Below, piece by piece: positions 47,001 to 59,169 of a stretch of 64,000 nucleotides of DNA. Location of the stretch: NCBI GenBank assembly GCA_023101725.1, contig JALJCO010008701.1, forward strand, positions 124,001 to 188,000, read 5' to 3'. This stretch comes from Atherinomorus stipes. Its lineage: Eukaryota > Chordata > Actinopteri > Atheriniformes > Atherinidae. Below the pieces are notes generated by a model, which saw only the letters and a list, made by a program, of their open reading frames with translations, was not told where the DNA came from and did no database searches. Every line of letters starts with the position of its first letter. Position 1 is the stretch's first letter. The position numbers and the translations under genes are program-made.

Positions 47001-50000
47001 GTAAAAGTCATTTTTATTTCATTGGTTAACAAAATATCAACAGAACTGATACACAGTCAAAAGAAAAAACACAAAAGAAAAAACACAACTCAATGATAAT
47101 AAAAGGCTATAAAATTTTTCTAAAATGAGTAAATTAATAAAAATAAAATCACAGAAACAGGAAGTGGTCATTTAAGTTTAAAAAAACTAAACAGTAAACA
47201 AAACATATGATTAGTTAAGGTTAACAACATAAGAGCGGTGAAGTCTGCTCGGTTTCTCCTCCATGAGATCTTGTTGCGTTTCGGGTAGGGGGGGTGGTGT
47301 TTGGAGGACCCTCATCTGTACCTGTATCTGCTGTAGGAGTCCTGGCTGTACGTGGTGCTCTGCCTCTGAGGAGGCCCCGCGAAGCTTTCGGACTCAGAAT
47401 CAGAATCTGGGAAGAAAATCAGATGATTACGATGGTGAGATAAACAGGGAAATAGGGCTGGACGATTATGGAAAAAATTATAATCACGATTATTTTGTAT
47501 GATATTGAAATCACGATTAATATACATGATTATTCATTGATTTTATTAAAAGTGTTTATTGAACCAACAAAATTCAACTTCAAATATAACTTGAAAAAAA
47601 ATAAAACCGGAACTAAATTAGAAACAAATAAAGGAGTGAAATAAGAATATTATTTAAGACAATAATAGCAACAAAAATGAATACTCAGTCTACATGCATT
47701 CCTGTTCTACATTCCCTGCAGTTTGCTTCCTATAACGCCACCAGTCTGTTCAATTCAGGATTAATCGTTTTTATTCGATTACAGTGTTTTTATGATCGTG
47801 AAAAGGCAAAATTGAAATCACGATTAAAATTCGATTAATTGTCCAGCCCTACAAGGAAACACCCGCTTGTGATGCTGTTCGAGCACCAAAGTGTGTTTTT
47901 AAGGTTACATTTCCCGTTTTGCTTCCTCAGAGAAACTTTGTTTGCAAATGTTCCTGTTCAAACATTCAGGGATCAGGTAAATAATAAGGAGGTGTTGGAT
48001 AAAAACCAGGACTTGCACCATGTTAAGGAAGTTGAATAGTGCATGTGTGTGTGCCAACCTGGAGGTGGGACTCTAACTGGAGAGTTGACCCTCCTCGGTG
48101 GCTCCTGGCGAACAGGGATTGGTGAAGCTCTCAGACCCGTGTGAGGAAGATCAGGAAGAACTCTGCAGAGACGAGAGAAAGCGGTGAGGATGAGAAATAA
48201 GATTCTGTTTCTGACGATTGTTACATCTGAGCGGATCATTTTTATTCTTGGAGGAGAGTAAAACGACGTCCGTACTTGTATCTGCTGTCAGGGCGGGGGC
48301 TGCGTGGAGGTGGGGAGGCGCTGCGTTCAGAGTCAGACTCTGAAACGGGCCTGCGGGGCCGTGAGGCAGAGGAGGTGGGGCGAGACGCTGTCCAGGTGGG
48401 GTGTATGGGAGAGGATCGGGGGTTGGGGAGGGTGGACATCCCTGACAGAGTTCTGCAAAAAGAAAATCATAATTAAAAGGTGTATAGTCTTAGAGTTTCA
48501 GGTAAAACACGAGGAAATGATCAGCTTTCATAGATATTAACCAACAGAAGGATTAAAGTGCAGCAATTCCTGTCGCTGGTGAAGACAAGCAAGACTAAAA
48601 CAAATATGAGGAAATATTCAAAGCAGCTCTACAGGTCTGGAAGGATTTAACTTCAAATGCACTGAAAGACAAAATAAGCTGCTTTAACATGACAGACGTT
48701 CAGGATTATGTGTGTAAGCAAAGTCACAGAATGCTCATTCCTGACTGTAGGAGTCCTTCACAGGCCTGATCCAAAAACCTGGACTAGGCTGCGATATTTA
48801 CTGAATTTAAGTTTTTAAACCTGACTTTGAAAAATAATTCTATTTCAATTTGTATGACTTAATATCACAGAAAACTTTTCATAATGACAAGGAAACAAAA
48901 ACAAATCTGGACTGACTTGTATTTGTTGGGCTGGTCCCTCATTTCTGGACTCTCTCGCCTGACGGGAGGAGGAGATGCACTGCGGTCCGACTCGGAGTCA
49001 GATGGAGCTGAGGGAGCAATGAGAGGTGCCTTTCAGCAGCGACATAAAACCTTTCCAACACTGTATTTTAGTTTCAGCTTTACACTCTGCTCAGAGAGTG
49101 TGTTTGTGAATCATTTTGCAGGTCATCAGGTGATCAGTGAGTCTGCAGGACTCACCTCTGCGAGAGGGGTAGGTTCTTGCAGGAGGCCGGCTCAGTGTGG
49201 AGCGCACAGGTGATGAATCCCGAGACTTGGCTCGTGGTGGCGGTTCAGCTCTTGTTCTGGTTTTGAGACAACAGATTTTTTTCCAAGCGTGTTTACAAAC
49301 GTAAAAAACCCAACACAAAAGAAGAAACACTGTACTTTATTCAGATCTGTACCTGCGCGTCCGTTTCTCTCTGGTGGGTTGACGTGATGTTCTACGAGGA
49401 GCGATGTCTTCCTCAATATCTGAAATGTCTGACAGGACGTGGAAAATAAGCTTAACAGAGGAAACAAGAGTATCTTTAAAGTGATTCTCAGCAGGGATTT
49501 TTGCACGTCTGGGTTTGCTCTCCCTCCTCTGCCTCAGCCCCTTACCCTCCAGCTCTGAGCTGCTGTCTCTGCGACGGTCCTCCTCGCTGTTGGGGGCACT
49601 GTCCTCCACCTCTGGGATGCTGACCAGGAACTTGCGGTCGTCCCTGAGGACCGTCATGGTCAGTTTGCCCCTGCTCTTCTCCACCAGGTGTTTGGTCTCC
49701 AGCAGGGAAAGGTTCTCCGTCGTCATGCCATTGATCTACTCAGAGGACACAAATGGATTAATACAAATGAGGATGACTTTCCTCTGGATTTTACCCATTA
49801 ATCCTTTCAGGCCTTCTTTTTTTAACATCTGTAACTTAATGAGAAAATACCAGAGTATCCACAAATATTCACCTTGAGAATCAGGTCTCCTTCTTGCAGA
49901 GTGCCTTCTTTAGCAGCCAGGCCACTTTCTGTCATGTGCTTTATAAAAATCTGACTTCCCAGCTTCAATCCATACTCTGCATAAAAAAAGAAGAAGCAAA

Positions 50001-53000
50001 AAAAGATCATGAGTCCTGGCAGAAATCAGCACCTCCGACCACATTCTGTGTTTGAGCCTTTAAAGTCTGAGCGTTAGCCTTACCATCTGTGATTTTCTTT
50101 TTAACTAAAGTGGTTTTGATGGGTCTGTCTGCAGCTTTGTTCTGCGGCAGCCTCTTGTATCCCGTTGACATCAGCGGCAGCGTGTTTCCGTACCCGTTAC
50201 GCTCAGGAGAGGAGCTGTGAGCACGAGAACGGTTGCGGTACGCGTCTCGGTGGTCGCTGCCATCAGAGAAACGTCGTGTTCGCCTGGGAGGGTCCTGATC
50301 CAGCAGGTTGGAGTGTGACGCTGCCCGTGACGGTCTGGTGGTGGCCGGGATCTGGATTTTTCGAGGGCGTTTTACCGTCTGAAGTCAGAGAAGATCCAAA
50401 GTTTAAAGAAACGGCCGATTAATAAGATAAGAGATGATTTATTTAAGTTTGAGCTTCCATACTTACTACGTTCGCCGTCTTTCCACAAGACTTGAGGGTT
50501 TGAATGGTGTAGTTAGAGTGGACGTTCTCCATAGATACTCCATTTACCATCACAATCTGGTCTTTGTTGCTTCAAGGGACAAGAAAACAAACGTAAGCCT
50601 GGTAAACTGTACCGATGCATGGAGACAGGAGGTCATTTTGAAGTTAGAAAGTGAACTTACAACAAGCGCCCCATGGCCGGTCCATTTGGCAGCACATCTG
50701 ACACCACCACAGCCGTATCCCCGTTATCTGGGTTAGGCTTATCTTTGCCTCCTGATATGGCAAAACCAAAACCCAGTTTGGGATCCTGCAATTTGAGAGT
50801 AAGAAGAAGAAGAAGAAGAGGAAGAGAAAAAAGAAGGCAGAGGTGAGACTCAGAAAATGACACATGAAAGGCAGAGAAAGAATGCAGGGTGGTGAGTGGG
50901 CAGAGTGTGAGTGGGAGATGCAGTGAAGAGATAGAGGGAGACGGAGCACATTCCAGCAGCAGGATGGTGAAGAGCCAGCCGGTGCTGTGGAGCGCAGCAG
51001 GGTGTGTCCTTCTGAATTCCTGCTGGAGTGTGTGCTGTGAAACTGAGAGTCCACCTCAGCCCCTGCAAGTCCCTCACAATAGCCTGAATAACAATACTGA
51101 AACTGCCCCCGAGCCACAGAACCGTGGCTCACCTTCCACTGGTCACGAACCAAACGGCCCTCCATCCCCACAGATATAAACATTCATCCTGTTTTCCTTT
51201 TCCACCTGTAAAACCTGATATTGTCCAATCATGACTTCATTATTAAGTCAACAAACTTACTTTGTTTAGTGTTATTGTGTGTTGCTCCCATATCGTTAAC
51301 TCCTCCATGCCTGGTTTCTGGAAAGACAAAAACGCACACACATCAATCACATGAACATCTCATTTAACTTTATATTAAACCACGATTTATTAACTCTGCC
51401 ATTTAACTCAAGTCCTTACAAGGAGGACAGTTGATCCTGAACTGAACAAAAAGACTGTTTGTTCAACTCAACCTGATCTGAGCATGCTCACACCTGTCTC
51501 AATCCTGCCTGACCGGTATGGAGGAGGGGCTACCTGGTATGTGTATGCATCCTCTTATGTCTGTGTGGAGCTGACAACATATGACCACTGGGAGTTTTTT
51601 AAAACAAAAATCAGATAATCTTATTAATCTCCTGATAAATCTCATCACCCAGTTCATTACATCTTTCTTTTTTAGCTTAACTGACCAAACCCCCCTCCAA
51701 ATATTTAATTTACAGTTATTACACAAAGAGAAGCTTTACATATTGACATCTGTGGTGATGTATGCAGTTTTTGAGCATTGTTGCTGATATCAAAGTATAA
51801 ATTATTAAATAAATGAATCTATAAAAATTAAATTTTCCTGTCAAAAACAAACAAACAGTGTCTGCCAATATAAACAGGCACTGACATTGTTCAGCCCTGG
51901 AGGAAGGGGGGTGAAATTCTAGGGTAATTGTCACCAGTCAGGTTCTCAGCCTCATACTCGATCTGCAGAATGAAAACATTTTCTAACCAACAGTGTAATG
52001 CCTGTGTATGCGAAACTGTATATTTATCAGTAAAGAAAATTAAGGTCACTTTATTTCACACCAGCAACATTTATGCAAGTTAGCAAGGTTGCAATAGTTT
52101 GGCTGGGATTTGGCACAAAATCATGAGAAAGCACAGCTGTTTAGTAAAAGGAGACTTTCCATTTTTACATAAAAAAAAAAAAAACTTTTGTTCAACAAGA
52201 CAAGACGATTCCTGCCCAGTTCTTTCTGCTGGGAAGCAACATAAATCAACAAATAAACAGACCACACTTCCATTTGTAGGATGAGCATGGCATTTAAAAA
52301 AAAAAAAAGACAGATTACAAAAATCATAATTAAAACAAAAGCTGGACTATATTTATCATAGCTATACTATAATTACTATTTAATGTTTGAGGAAGGTACT
52401 ACAATAAACTGGTGACTAGGGATGCACGACTTAATTGTCCCCCTATCGGTATCGGCCTATATCGGCCTTAAAACTGAGTATCAGACATTGGCCACCCCAC
52501 CCATTTATAACTGATCAGGTTGCTGTATCTAAAGTCTAAAAACCCCCAAAAACGTCTTCCAAAAAATTTTTTTTTATAGACTTTAAAACTTCTAAAGACA
52601 GTTTCTTTAAGGATGTTCTGTGTGAACAGTCTATGCACAGTTATTTGTGCAAATAACCAAATATTAGGGTTGGGAAAAAATATAGATACAAAAAATATGT
52701 GATATTTTCACATGCAGATTTCATGTTGATATTTGAAAACGCGATACTGATCTTTTTTACCTATGAAATCTTGCAAGATTTCATTGTTCTCTCATGAAAT
52801 CTCGTGAGATTTCATGAGAGAACAATGAAATCTTATGAGATTTCGCTAGTAAAATAGACCAATACTGCGTTTTTAAATATCGATATGATACATAATGAAA
52901 ATATGCGATATTTCAGTGTATCAATATTTTTTTCCCACCCCTACCAAATATCCCCTGGTTTGGGGGATTATTTACAAGTTTGATATGCATGTATGTATAA

Positions 53001-55936
53001 CAAGTTTGACTTGTTATACATAACACAAATTGAGGTATTTTTGTGTTTTTGCACGAGTAATAAATATTACATAATTTATTTTTCAGATTTAATATCTGTA
53101 TCGATATTGGTTATCGGCCACATATGTTTTAAAATATCGTATATCGGCCAAAATTTCAATATCGTGCATCCCTACTGGTGACCCATCCAAGGTGAAACTG
53201 GAGTAAGTAGTTCTGGATGGATGTTTGAGGAAGGCTTTAAAAAAAATCGAGTAAAGCCATCTATTATAGTCAAACACACAGAAGTCTACTCTTGTCTTTC
53301 AGTGTCAAAACCAACTTGGAGCATCCTCGAACACCAACAAATGTCGGCCACACAGTGAGTGATGGCAGTGCAATCCAGGATAATTTGAGTACAGAAAGCG
53401 TCTAGTATTCTGATAGAAAATACATTTAGTCTGTCCATCAAGCAAACTCTTCAAAATAAAGTTTTTTCCCCTTTTTCAGGGGCTTGCTTACAAAAATTGC
53501 AGCTGAAACTAAAAAGAAACAGAAAAATACTGAGAAATACTGAGAAAAAAACAGAAATAATGTGATCGCCACAAAAAGGATGCAGGTGCACATTGTTTGA
53601 CCTTTGAACAGTTGGCCAACTGTTTGACCGAGTTAATCATAAACTTCTGTGGGGAAAAGAGATTGCTAAAATAAAAACTAGCTATGCACATTCTGATTTC
53701 ATACCAAGCTACTGTTCTTATGTGACCTGACACAGAAACCTGCTGTTATCGTTTGATTATGTAGTTTCACTGCAGTCAGCAATAAAGAGGAAAAAGTTCT
53801 CTCAAATGTGTCACTTTAAAAAGCAAAGTTCAGTCCTTGAATGCCTCATTCAATCCATCCAAACAGAGGCAGGTGTGACCTGGGTAATGAATCATGATTG
53901 ATTCAAATAATAAAAGAAGAGGACAGAGAGCAAACAAGCTGTTAAACAACTTCAGAAATATCTGTTGAAACTCTTGAGCTTCTGTTGGGACGTTCATTTA
54001 CATATTTTACAAATAAAAGCCACAAGGTGCAGAGAGGATTCAACTTTAACTTTGAAATGAGGGCAGGGTAATAAAAAATGAAATAATGAAGTGTTGTATC
54101 AACGCATCTTTCAGAATGACCAACTACGGATGGTAGAGCAAGACAACTTGCTGCCGTCTTCTCAGTCAGCCATCTAAGGAGTTTCCTAAAAATATGTTAC
54201 AGTGCTGAAGCAAACCAAGCTTGTTTATTTCGGTTTAACAAATGATGCATCAAGCTGTGCTAAACTGAGCAATCACACATTTGCACTGATAAATCTTATG
54301 CTGTGCATCACATAAAGACAAGCAGAGATTAGAAATGTCAGCACAGATGTAGACAGTGATTTACCGTCTGCTGATAAAAGCCCCCAGTCCTCTCTCCACC
54401 TTCTGGTTTTGCCAGCTCTGGAGAAGCTTCAGCAGACAGCTCATGCATTCTTTTCTTTGTTTATTTTAAACATAAACATCCAGAAAATTTCAGAAATTGC
54501 ACCATGCTGCAACAGGATGAATTCCTTGTACTTTTACCTCTTCACTTACCATTTGGTCTTTAAACCTCACTTCCATTTCCCTCTGAGATTTCTACCCAGA
54601 AGAGAACACCTGAGGCCTCAAGCGCTCAACAAACACCCAGCTCAGCAAGACTCCATATGGAACCAGCAACAGCAAAACAATCACATCTCCTCCGTTATCC
54701 AGCTCCACACAGTTTCTCCTCAGATCGCCTCTATGTGAAAGGAGGCTGCTGCCCAGCAGAAACCTGATCCTCCTGCTGAAATTATTTGTAACACGACCAG
54801 CTTTGGGGTTTCTCTATCAGCAGCTGCCTCACCTGGAGATTGCTCCTCCCCCTCTAGCCTTTGCCCACTCTTGCACCCTCTGAGGAGAGTGGATTTAAGG
54901 TGGAGCCGAGCAGCCTTTAACCTCTCAGACAGATAACAGAACAATGAGGCAACCTTAAATGTCTCAGAGGAATCCAGTCCTGTATTCCTCTAAAACAGTG
55001 AACATTAACCAGCCGATGATGTCAAAAGTACTACTCCAGAAACACAAAGGTAAACACTGAAACCTGAGGCGCCTACTAGACACGAGCACCAACATTTTCA
55101 GGCAGCATCAGCTTCCAATTGCTTCGAATAAAAGGAAAAAAAAAAAACAAACAAGTGAAAGGGATGAAGGTTGGTTGCTTTCAAGTAAAAAAAAAAAAAA
55201 ACCCCAAAACATTTAAACATTCATTTCAACCATTGACAGGTCTATCAGGTAGTCTCTTTCATTAAATAATTCTACTTATACATCAACTGGTGCCATTTCA
55301 GGGACAGTGCCACCAGCTGTTCATTCATTAGCATGAGCATTGCTGGAAAAAAGCCCCTAGAGTCAAAAATTAACTCTTGTTTTCCTGGTGTATAATTAAC
55401 TTGGCATAAAATGAACAAAAATAATCTGTTAACTTCCTTTAAGATATTCAGAGTTGGTCTGACAACTTCCTGCTGTGTGTGATAAAGAAAACTTGACACA
55501 TAAAAGATCAATATGACAGCAAAAATCTGCTATATGCTTACCAATATTTGAGAATTTTGAAGATTTAACCAACAAAATTTCAAGATAGCTTCCACTAAAT
55601 TCACATCAGTGTAACCCTTTATACATAATCAACTAATTCCCCTTTAAAACATTAAAAATTGAGATTTTGATAGAGACTAAAAAAATACAGGAAGCTCACA
55701 ACATAATACTTCATAATGGGGAACAAGCTCAAGTTAATATCATTGCTTAGTTACTCAACTAACTGATCTGATGCTATAGAAATAAGTTAATACACACAAA
55801 TAACATTCTGGTAACCTGAGCTAGTGTGCTGCGGTACTTTCAACTCACTTACAGGGACCACCAGCAGCGGTGGCGGGGGCTCCGGGGGCACAGAGCCAAA
55901 GTGTTTCAGCAGTTTAATTCGCTGCGTCAGATTCAT
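38006..55936 (-). CDS. tjp3: Tight junction protein ZO-3, 30 coding exons
   Basis: ZO-3 is a MAGUK scaffold linking claudins and occludin to the cytoskeleton. Exons: 55936-55853, 51317-51261, 50785-50661, 50569-50467, 50378-50084, 49976-49873, 49735-49546, 49428-49353, 49256-49156, 49007-48917, 48452-48276, 48162-48059, 47406-47322, 46653-46583, 46297-46201, 44201-44116, 44033-43961, 43321-43248, 42952-42889, 42789-42633, 42546-42438, 42357-42138, 42047-41842, 41718-41623, 41480-41404, 41280-41070, 40934-40834, 40094-39519, 38260-38202, 38126-38006. Total 3990 nt, 1329 residues, phases consistent. PDZ1 about 40-120 ([10 protein letters not shown]), PDZ2 about 222-300 ([13 protein letters not shown]), PDZ3 about 690-770 ([14 protein letters not shown]), SH3 about 785-850, guanylate kinase-like about 895-1075 (RPIVILGP). 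The end IEWGPATEL matches human ZO-3 (WGPATDL) and is a PDZ-ligand type tail. Human ZO-3 is about 919 residues; the excess is mainly the PDZ2-PDZ3 linker. A shorter start at MEELTIWEQ (exon 2) is possible. Confidence 0.94.
38733..38940. mobile_element. Foldback MITE in tjp3 intron 28
   Basis: Two arms of about 65 bp ('ttggaaaaccaggt', 'aacttgtaaggattgtg') are inverted copies around a spacer of about 70 bp. No coding capacity. Target duplication is not certain. Confidence 0.65.
44645..44720. repeat. Dispersed LINE-tail-like repeat
   Basis: 'aagtttatttgtatagcac' followed by 'caaagtgctttacataaa' is a very common teleost dispersed motif. It borders the MITE at 44736. Confidence 0.5.
44736..45307. 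mobile_element. hAT-type MITE, target duplication GTAACCAC
   Basis: GTAACCAC is exact on both sides (44728-44735, 45308-45315). The right end, inverted, reads CAGGGATGTTCGATATTGG; the left is a diverged copy (AAGGATGTCTGATATC). The inside carries 'tatcgg' motifs and 'ctcgcgagatt', akin to 52417-53174. It lies in tjp3 intron 15. Confidence 0.75.
45713..45775. repeat. Dispersed LINE-tail-like repeat
   Basis: 'aagcgcttttcacaca' followed by 'cacaaagtgctttgta' resembles the motif at 44645-44720 in another copy. Part of tjp3 intron 15. Confidence 0.4.
45894..46099. mobile_element. Small MITE with TTGTGAGGAC ends
   Basis: TTGTGAGGAC at the left and its inverse GTCCTCACAA at the right bound about 206 bp. 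The interior holds CCTAACCC-like runs ('cctaaacctaaccctt') that mimic telomeric repeats. This composition is familiar from teleost genomes. Confidence 0.6.
46558..46582. repeat. tjp3: (CA)n microsatellite forming a tjp3 splice donor
   Basis: About 12 CA units end exactly at the tjp3 exon boundary 46583. On the coding strand the donor is AG|GTGTGTGTGT, so the splice site is the first unit of the repeat. Confidence 0.85.
47453..47851. mobile_element. hAT-type MITE, target duplication CARGGAAA
   Basis: CAGGGAAA (47445-47452) and CAAGGAAA (47852-47859) flank the ends TAGGGCTGGACGATTATGG and, inverted, TAGGGCTGGACAATTAATCG. The interior repeats 'atcacgatta'. It is about 40 bp from tjp3 exon 47322-47406. 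Confidence 0.8.
52417..53174. mobile_element. hAT-type MITE, target duplication CTGGTGAC
   Basis: CTGGTGAC is exact on both sides (52409-52416, 53175-53182). The ends TAGGGATGCACGA are perfect inverted repeats over 13 bp. Interior motifs 'tatcggcc' appear near both ends. It is split by the younger 52665-52943 element. Located in tjp3 intron 1. Confidence 0.9.
52665..52943. mobile_element. hAT-type MITE nested in 52417-53174, target duplication CCAAATAT
   Basis: CCAAATAT is exact at 52657-52664 and 52944-52951. The ends are TAGGGTTGGGAAAA and, inverted, TAGGGGTGGGAAAA. The centre is a near-perfect palindrome of 'gaaatct' and 'agatttc' blocks around 52755-52850. It is homologous to 23521-23793 in length, ends and central motif. 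Confidence 0.9.
53183..55852. other. Rest of tjp3 intron 1, no exon seen
   Basis: Open stretches here are short and lack both splice sites and recognisable peptides. AT-rich unique-looking DNA with A runs near 55140 and 55190. Confidence 0.5.
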
Positions 55937-58618
55937 GGTGATAACAGCGCTGATCTCTTCTTCTTCTCCTTTTAAAAACACCAGCTGATCAAAAAGGTCA
56001 CACGCACAAAAGTCTCCCAAAGACAAGCCACAGAAAGACGCAACAACAAAATGCACTTAAAAACTCCAAGAATAACAACTTGTGGAAAAAAGTGAAGTGG
56101 AAAATTGTCATCCGCTGCTTCCAACAGACAAGTTGTGCATCTGAATTACTCTGTGTCCTTAATTATTTCCTCTGTGATGGGTTCATAAAGTCAAACAGGT
56201 CCATTTGCTCGCAGTGCCAGTGGTATGTGAGCGCCTTGGTCAACTTTCCCACAAGGCAGCAGCAAGTCCCAGGCTGCTGGCTGAGTTTCAGGCTGGTGGG
56301 TGCCATGGTTACGTCGTAGGAATGAGAGCACTGGGTTGTAAATAATTGACAGGGTGTTTGCTACACTATAGATCCTCTGGCCCGAGTTAACTTTCCTGGG
56401 TTCCTACAGTGGCTCTGTTGTGTCTGAGGATCAGGAAATGGCACCAGAGAGCTTTGATGCTATCTCTGTTTCATGGTTAACATTAATGCACGCCCTGAAG
56501 CATGGGAGTGCTTTTCTGTTTAATTAGTCCTCTGCCTCACCAAGACCACAGTCACCTTACTGTACCAAACTTAGAAGAAGACAGCTGGCCTGTCTCATCC
56601 TCCATCAGAGGTGTTAAATCTGCCATGAGACAGAATAAGAGCATCGCATGAAAATGTCAGTTTAGTGGCAGCAGCAGAATGGATACGGGATCCTGACTTG
56701 GATTCAGTCAAGTGTGACAGCAGGCCTCAAGGCTGTCCGATCACCAGCAGGGAATTATTAATTAATGTGAGGGAAACAGTATGGTCAACAACTACTTCTG
56801 TGACTGAAAACATGCACTTAGCACACTTAGGTGTGTCCCCTGTGAGTGGGTAAGTAGCAGAGTCACTGCAGAAACTTGTTTCTCTTTAAACAGCAAGGCC
56901 ACACCTGCTGGATGTCCAGCATGCAAACTACTCACTACACAGCCCCGTTTCACTCCAGATGAACACAGATGCCTGCTGAATCTTTTCAGTACCCCATCGC
57001 TGAAATAAGCAGCGCTTATAAACATTAATAACTGAAGGAGGTGCCGAGCCATGAATGGCTGGCGGTTAGTGGGTAATGAGAACAGCAAGGCCTCTCTATT
57101 TAAACATGGAGCTTCGCACCACAAACACTCCAGAGGTTTACAGAGCCCTCAAACTGGCTGTAATTACACAGGCCAGAGCTTTGTACCCTCCACGCTCAAA
57201 CGACTTACTCAAGGCATGTTGAGAGCAGTGCAAACAGCCACTTCACAGCTATGTGGACTGCTATTCAGATGCCTTTACTTGGGTCATGAGGCATACTTTA
57301 TGAATAAAACTTCAGATGCATAAAGGAACCGATACAAATCTGCAACAAGATGCTGCAGCGCTCTAATATTGTTTGCAGGGATGTATTTATCTGCAACTGG
57401 GCATAAGTGAGGATCAATGCAGGATTTATTCCATAGCAACTTGGATGGGCTGATGCAATGATGTATTTGTCAGGCACAGTGGCTCTTAGATGCCATAAAC
57501 AACAATAAAATAGGCCAAAAAACAAATAACATTTCATAAAGCATAAAAAAGTGAAACAGCCTGCAAAGTCCTTCATAAAAAATTTGTCTTGTTTGTCATT
57601 TTTCTTGTGTTTTCTAAAATGTAGGGCACCTTGAGTGCAGATAGAAAGCAGTATCAATTTTTCCTAAGTTAAAATTATAAAATAGTGAAAGATTTATCCA
57701 TCCATCTCCCCATTTTCAAACCCCACTTAATCCAAAGGTGTTAGAAAAATAGAATAATGTATAAGATCATTCAGATACAGTTGTATGATAGATGAATGGT
57801 TGGGTGGATGAATATATGAATAGATGATGCTGATGATAGTTCAGAGGGCAGCTTTAAAGGGTGGCTAAAACGCTTCATCCAATTCAGGATGTAATAAACA
57901 CAACTATCATAAATTAAAAAAAAATAAAACCCTCCACAACAACAAGGCTGGAGTCTGAATGGCTTCAGATTCATCCCTGATCACCCGTTTTATCAGTAAA
58001 CACTGTGGCTGGGACAGATGGAGAGGAAGACGCAGTAGTTTGGGTATGCAGCCGAAACTATTGTGAAACTATGTGTCAGGCAGGTAGAAACTTGCAAGTG
58101 TGGCAAAACCAGTAAGGTGAGGGAGAGGAGAGTTAAACTTGCAGCTGGTCGCCACGAACATACTCACCAACTGCTACACCGGTCGGTAACCTCACCATAT
58201 GCTTGTGAAAATGATAAACTACTCAACAAAATATGCTGTCTGGACCCCTCTAAACACAGAAAAACAGCCACAGTTCCGATGTGGGCTTATAATTGCTAAA
58301 ACATAACCAAAGAAGGGGATAGAAACAAGCCAGCACTCCGTTAGTCCTGTGTCTATTAAGCTATGTGGCTAATGGCTAAATGCTTTAAATTAAGGTCAAA
58401 GAAGTTTTACCCACCAGTAATACAAAAACGATTTAGAAATGTTATTTTAAAAAAAAAACTAATATTACTTTAATTTCCTTTCTAATTCATTCATTTATTT
58501 TTGAGTCAAACGCTAAACTGCAGTAAAATATGACACCTGTATATTTCCAGCTCCCCGTCTCCTTCCCACAACCTGCTGGCAGACAACGTTAAAAACCAGG
58601 AAAACATCGACATCCTAC

Positions 58619-58790
58619 CTGTTAGCTTCCCCTTTGTAGCCTTTAAGTTTCCTCAGTCGCCCCGTTAAAGCGTATTAAAATCTCCAAACGATATCGTTCA
58701 CAAAGTCAAGCTGTTTCTGGCTTTGACTTCTGTTTCCTTCCTCACTTCTGGACTTTCTTAAATCTTTCTAACCGCAGGTGAGGAGAAGGA
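58619..58790 (-). other. tjp3: Probable non-coding first exon of tjp3
   Basis: A donor AACAG|gtagga at 58618 on the minus strand, just downstream of a promoter-like region, would suit a 5'UTR exon joined to the coding exon ending at 55853. Its 5' limit is a guess. The long gap (56-58.6 kb) holds no recognisable coding exon. Confidence 0.4.
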
Positions 58791-58836
58791 GGTGTGGCGT
58801 TGACGGCCGAGCGTGCAGGTGAGTTTTACAACGTCA

Positions 58837-58867
58837 TGACGTAAGGTAATAGGCGTCTACCGGAAGT
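58837..58867. promoter_or_regulatory. Promoter motifs upstream of tjp3: CRE-like and ETS
   Basis: TGACGTAA (58837-58844) and ACCGGAAGT (58859-58867), a consensus ETS site, lie 50-80 bp above the proposed tjp3 first exon. They could serve either strand. Confidence 0.4.
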
Positions 58868-59057
58868 TTACTTTATCTTACATAAAGCCTCATCCCAGTT
58901 TTGGTTTTGATAAGAAATAGTATTGACCAAAGTCACATTGTCGGGGAAAAAGATAAAGAAGCTTGTTTGTTTGTTTTGTGCAGCTGTCATGTTTAGAATT
59001 TAGCCTTTTAATGGTTGAAAAATAGGGAGTTATTACATTTTTTTATAAGCACATTTT

Positions 59058-59062
59058 CTTTT

Positions 59063-59101
<39 letters not shown>
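59058..59101. repeat. (TTTC)n microsatellite
   Basis: About ten TTTC units, directly followed within 70 bp by a tRNA-like repeat. Confidence 0.9.
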
Positions 59102-59169
59102 AAATGTTAGTGCTTTATAATGCAAAGGGGAGCTTTAGACTCTTCTTTTTTTTTTTAAAAGGATTTTTG

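Noticed and set aside
50165..50422. 85-codon plus-strand ORF
   Set aside because: Antisense shadow of tjp3 exon 50378-50084.
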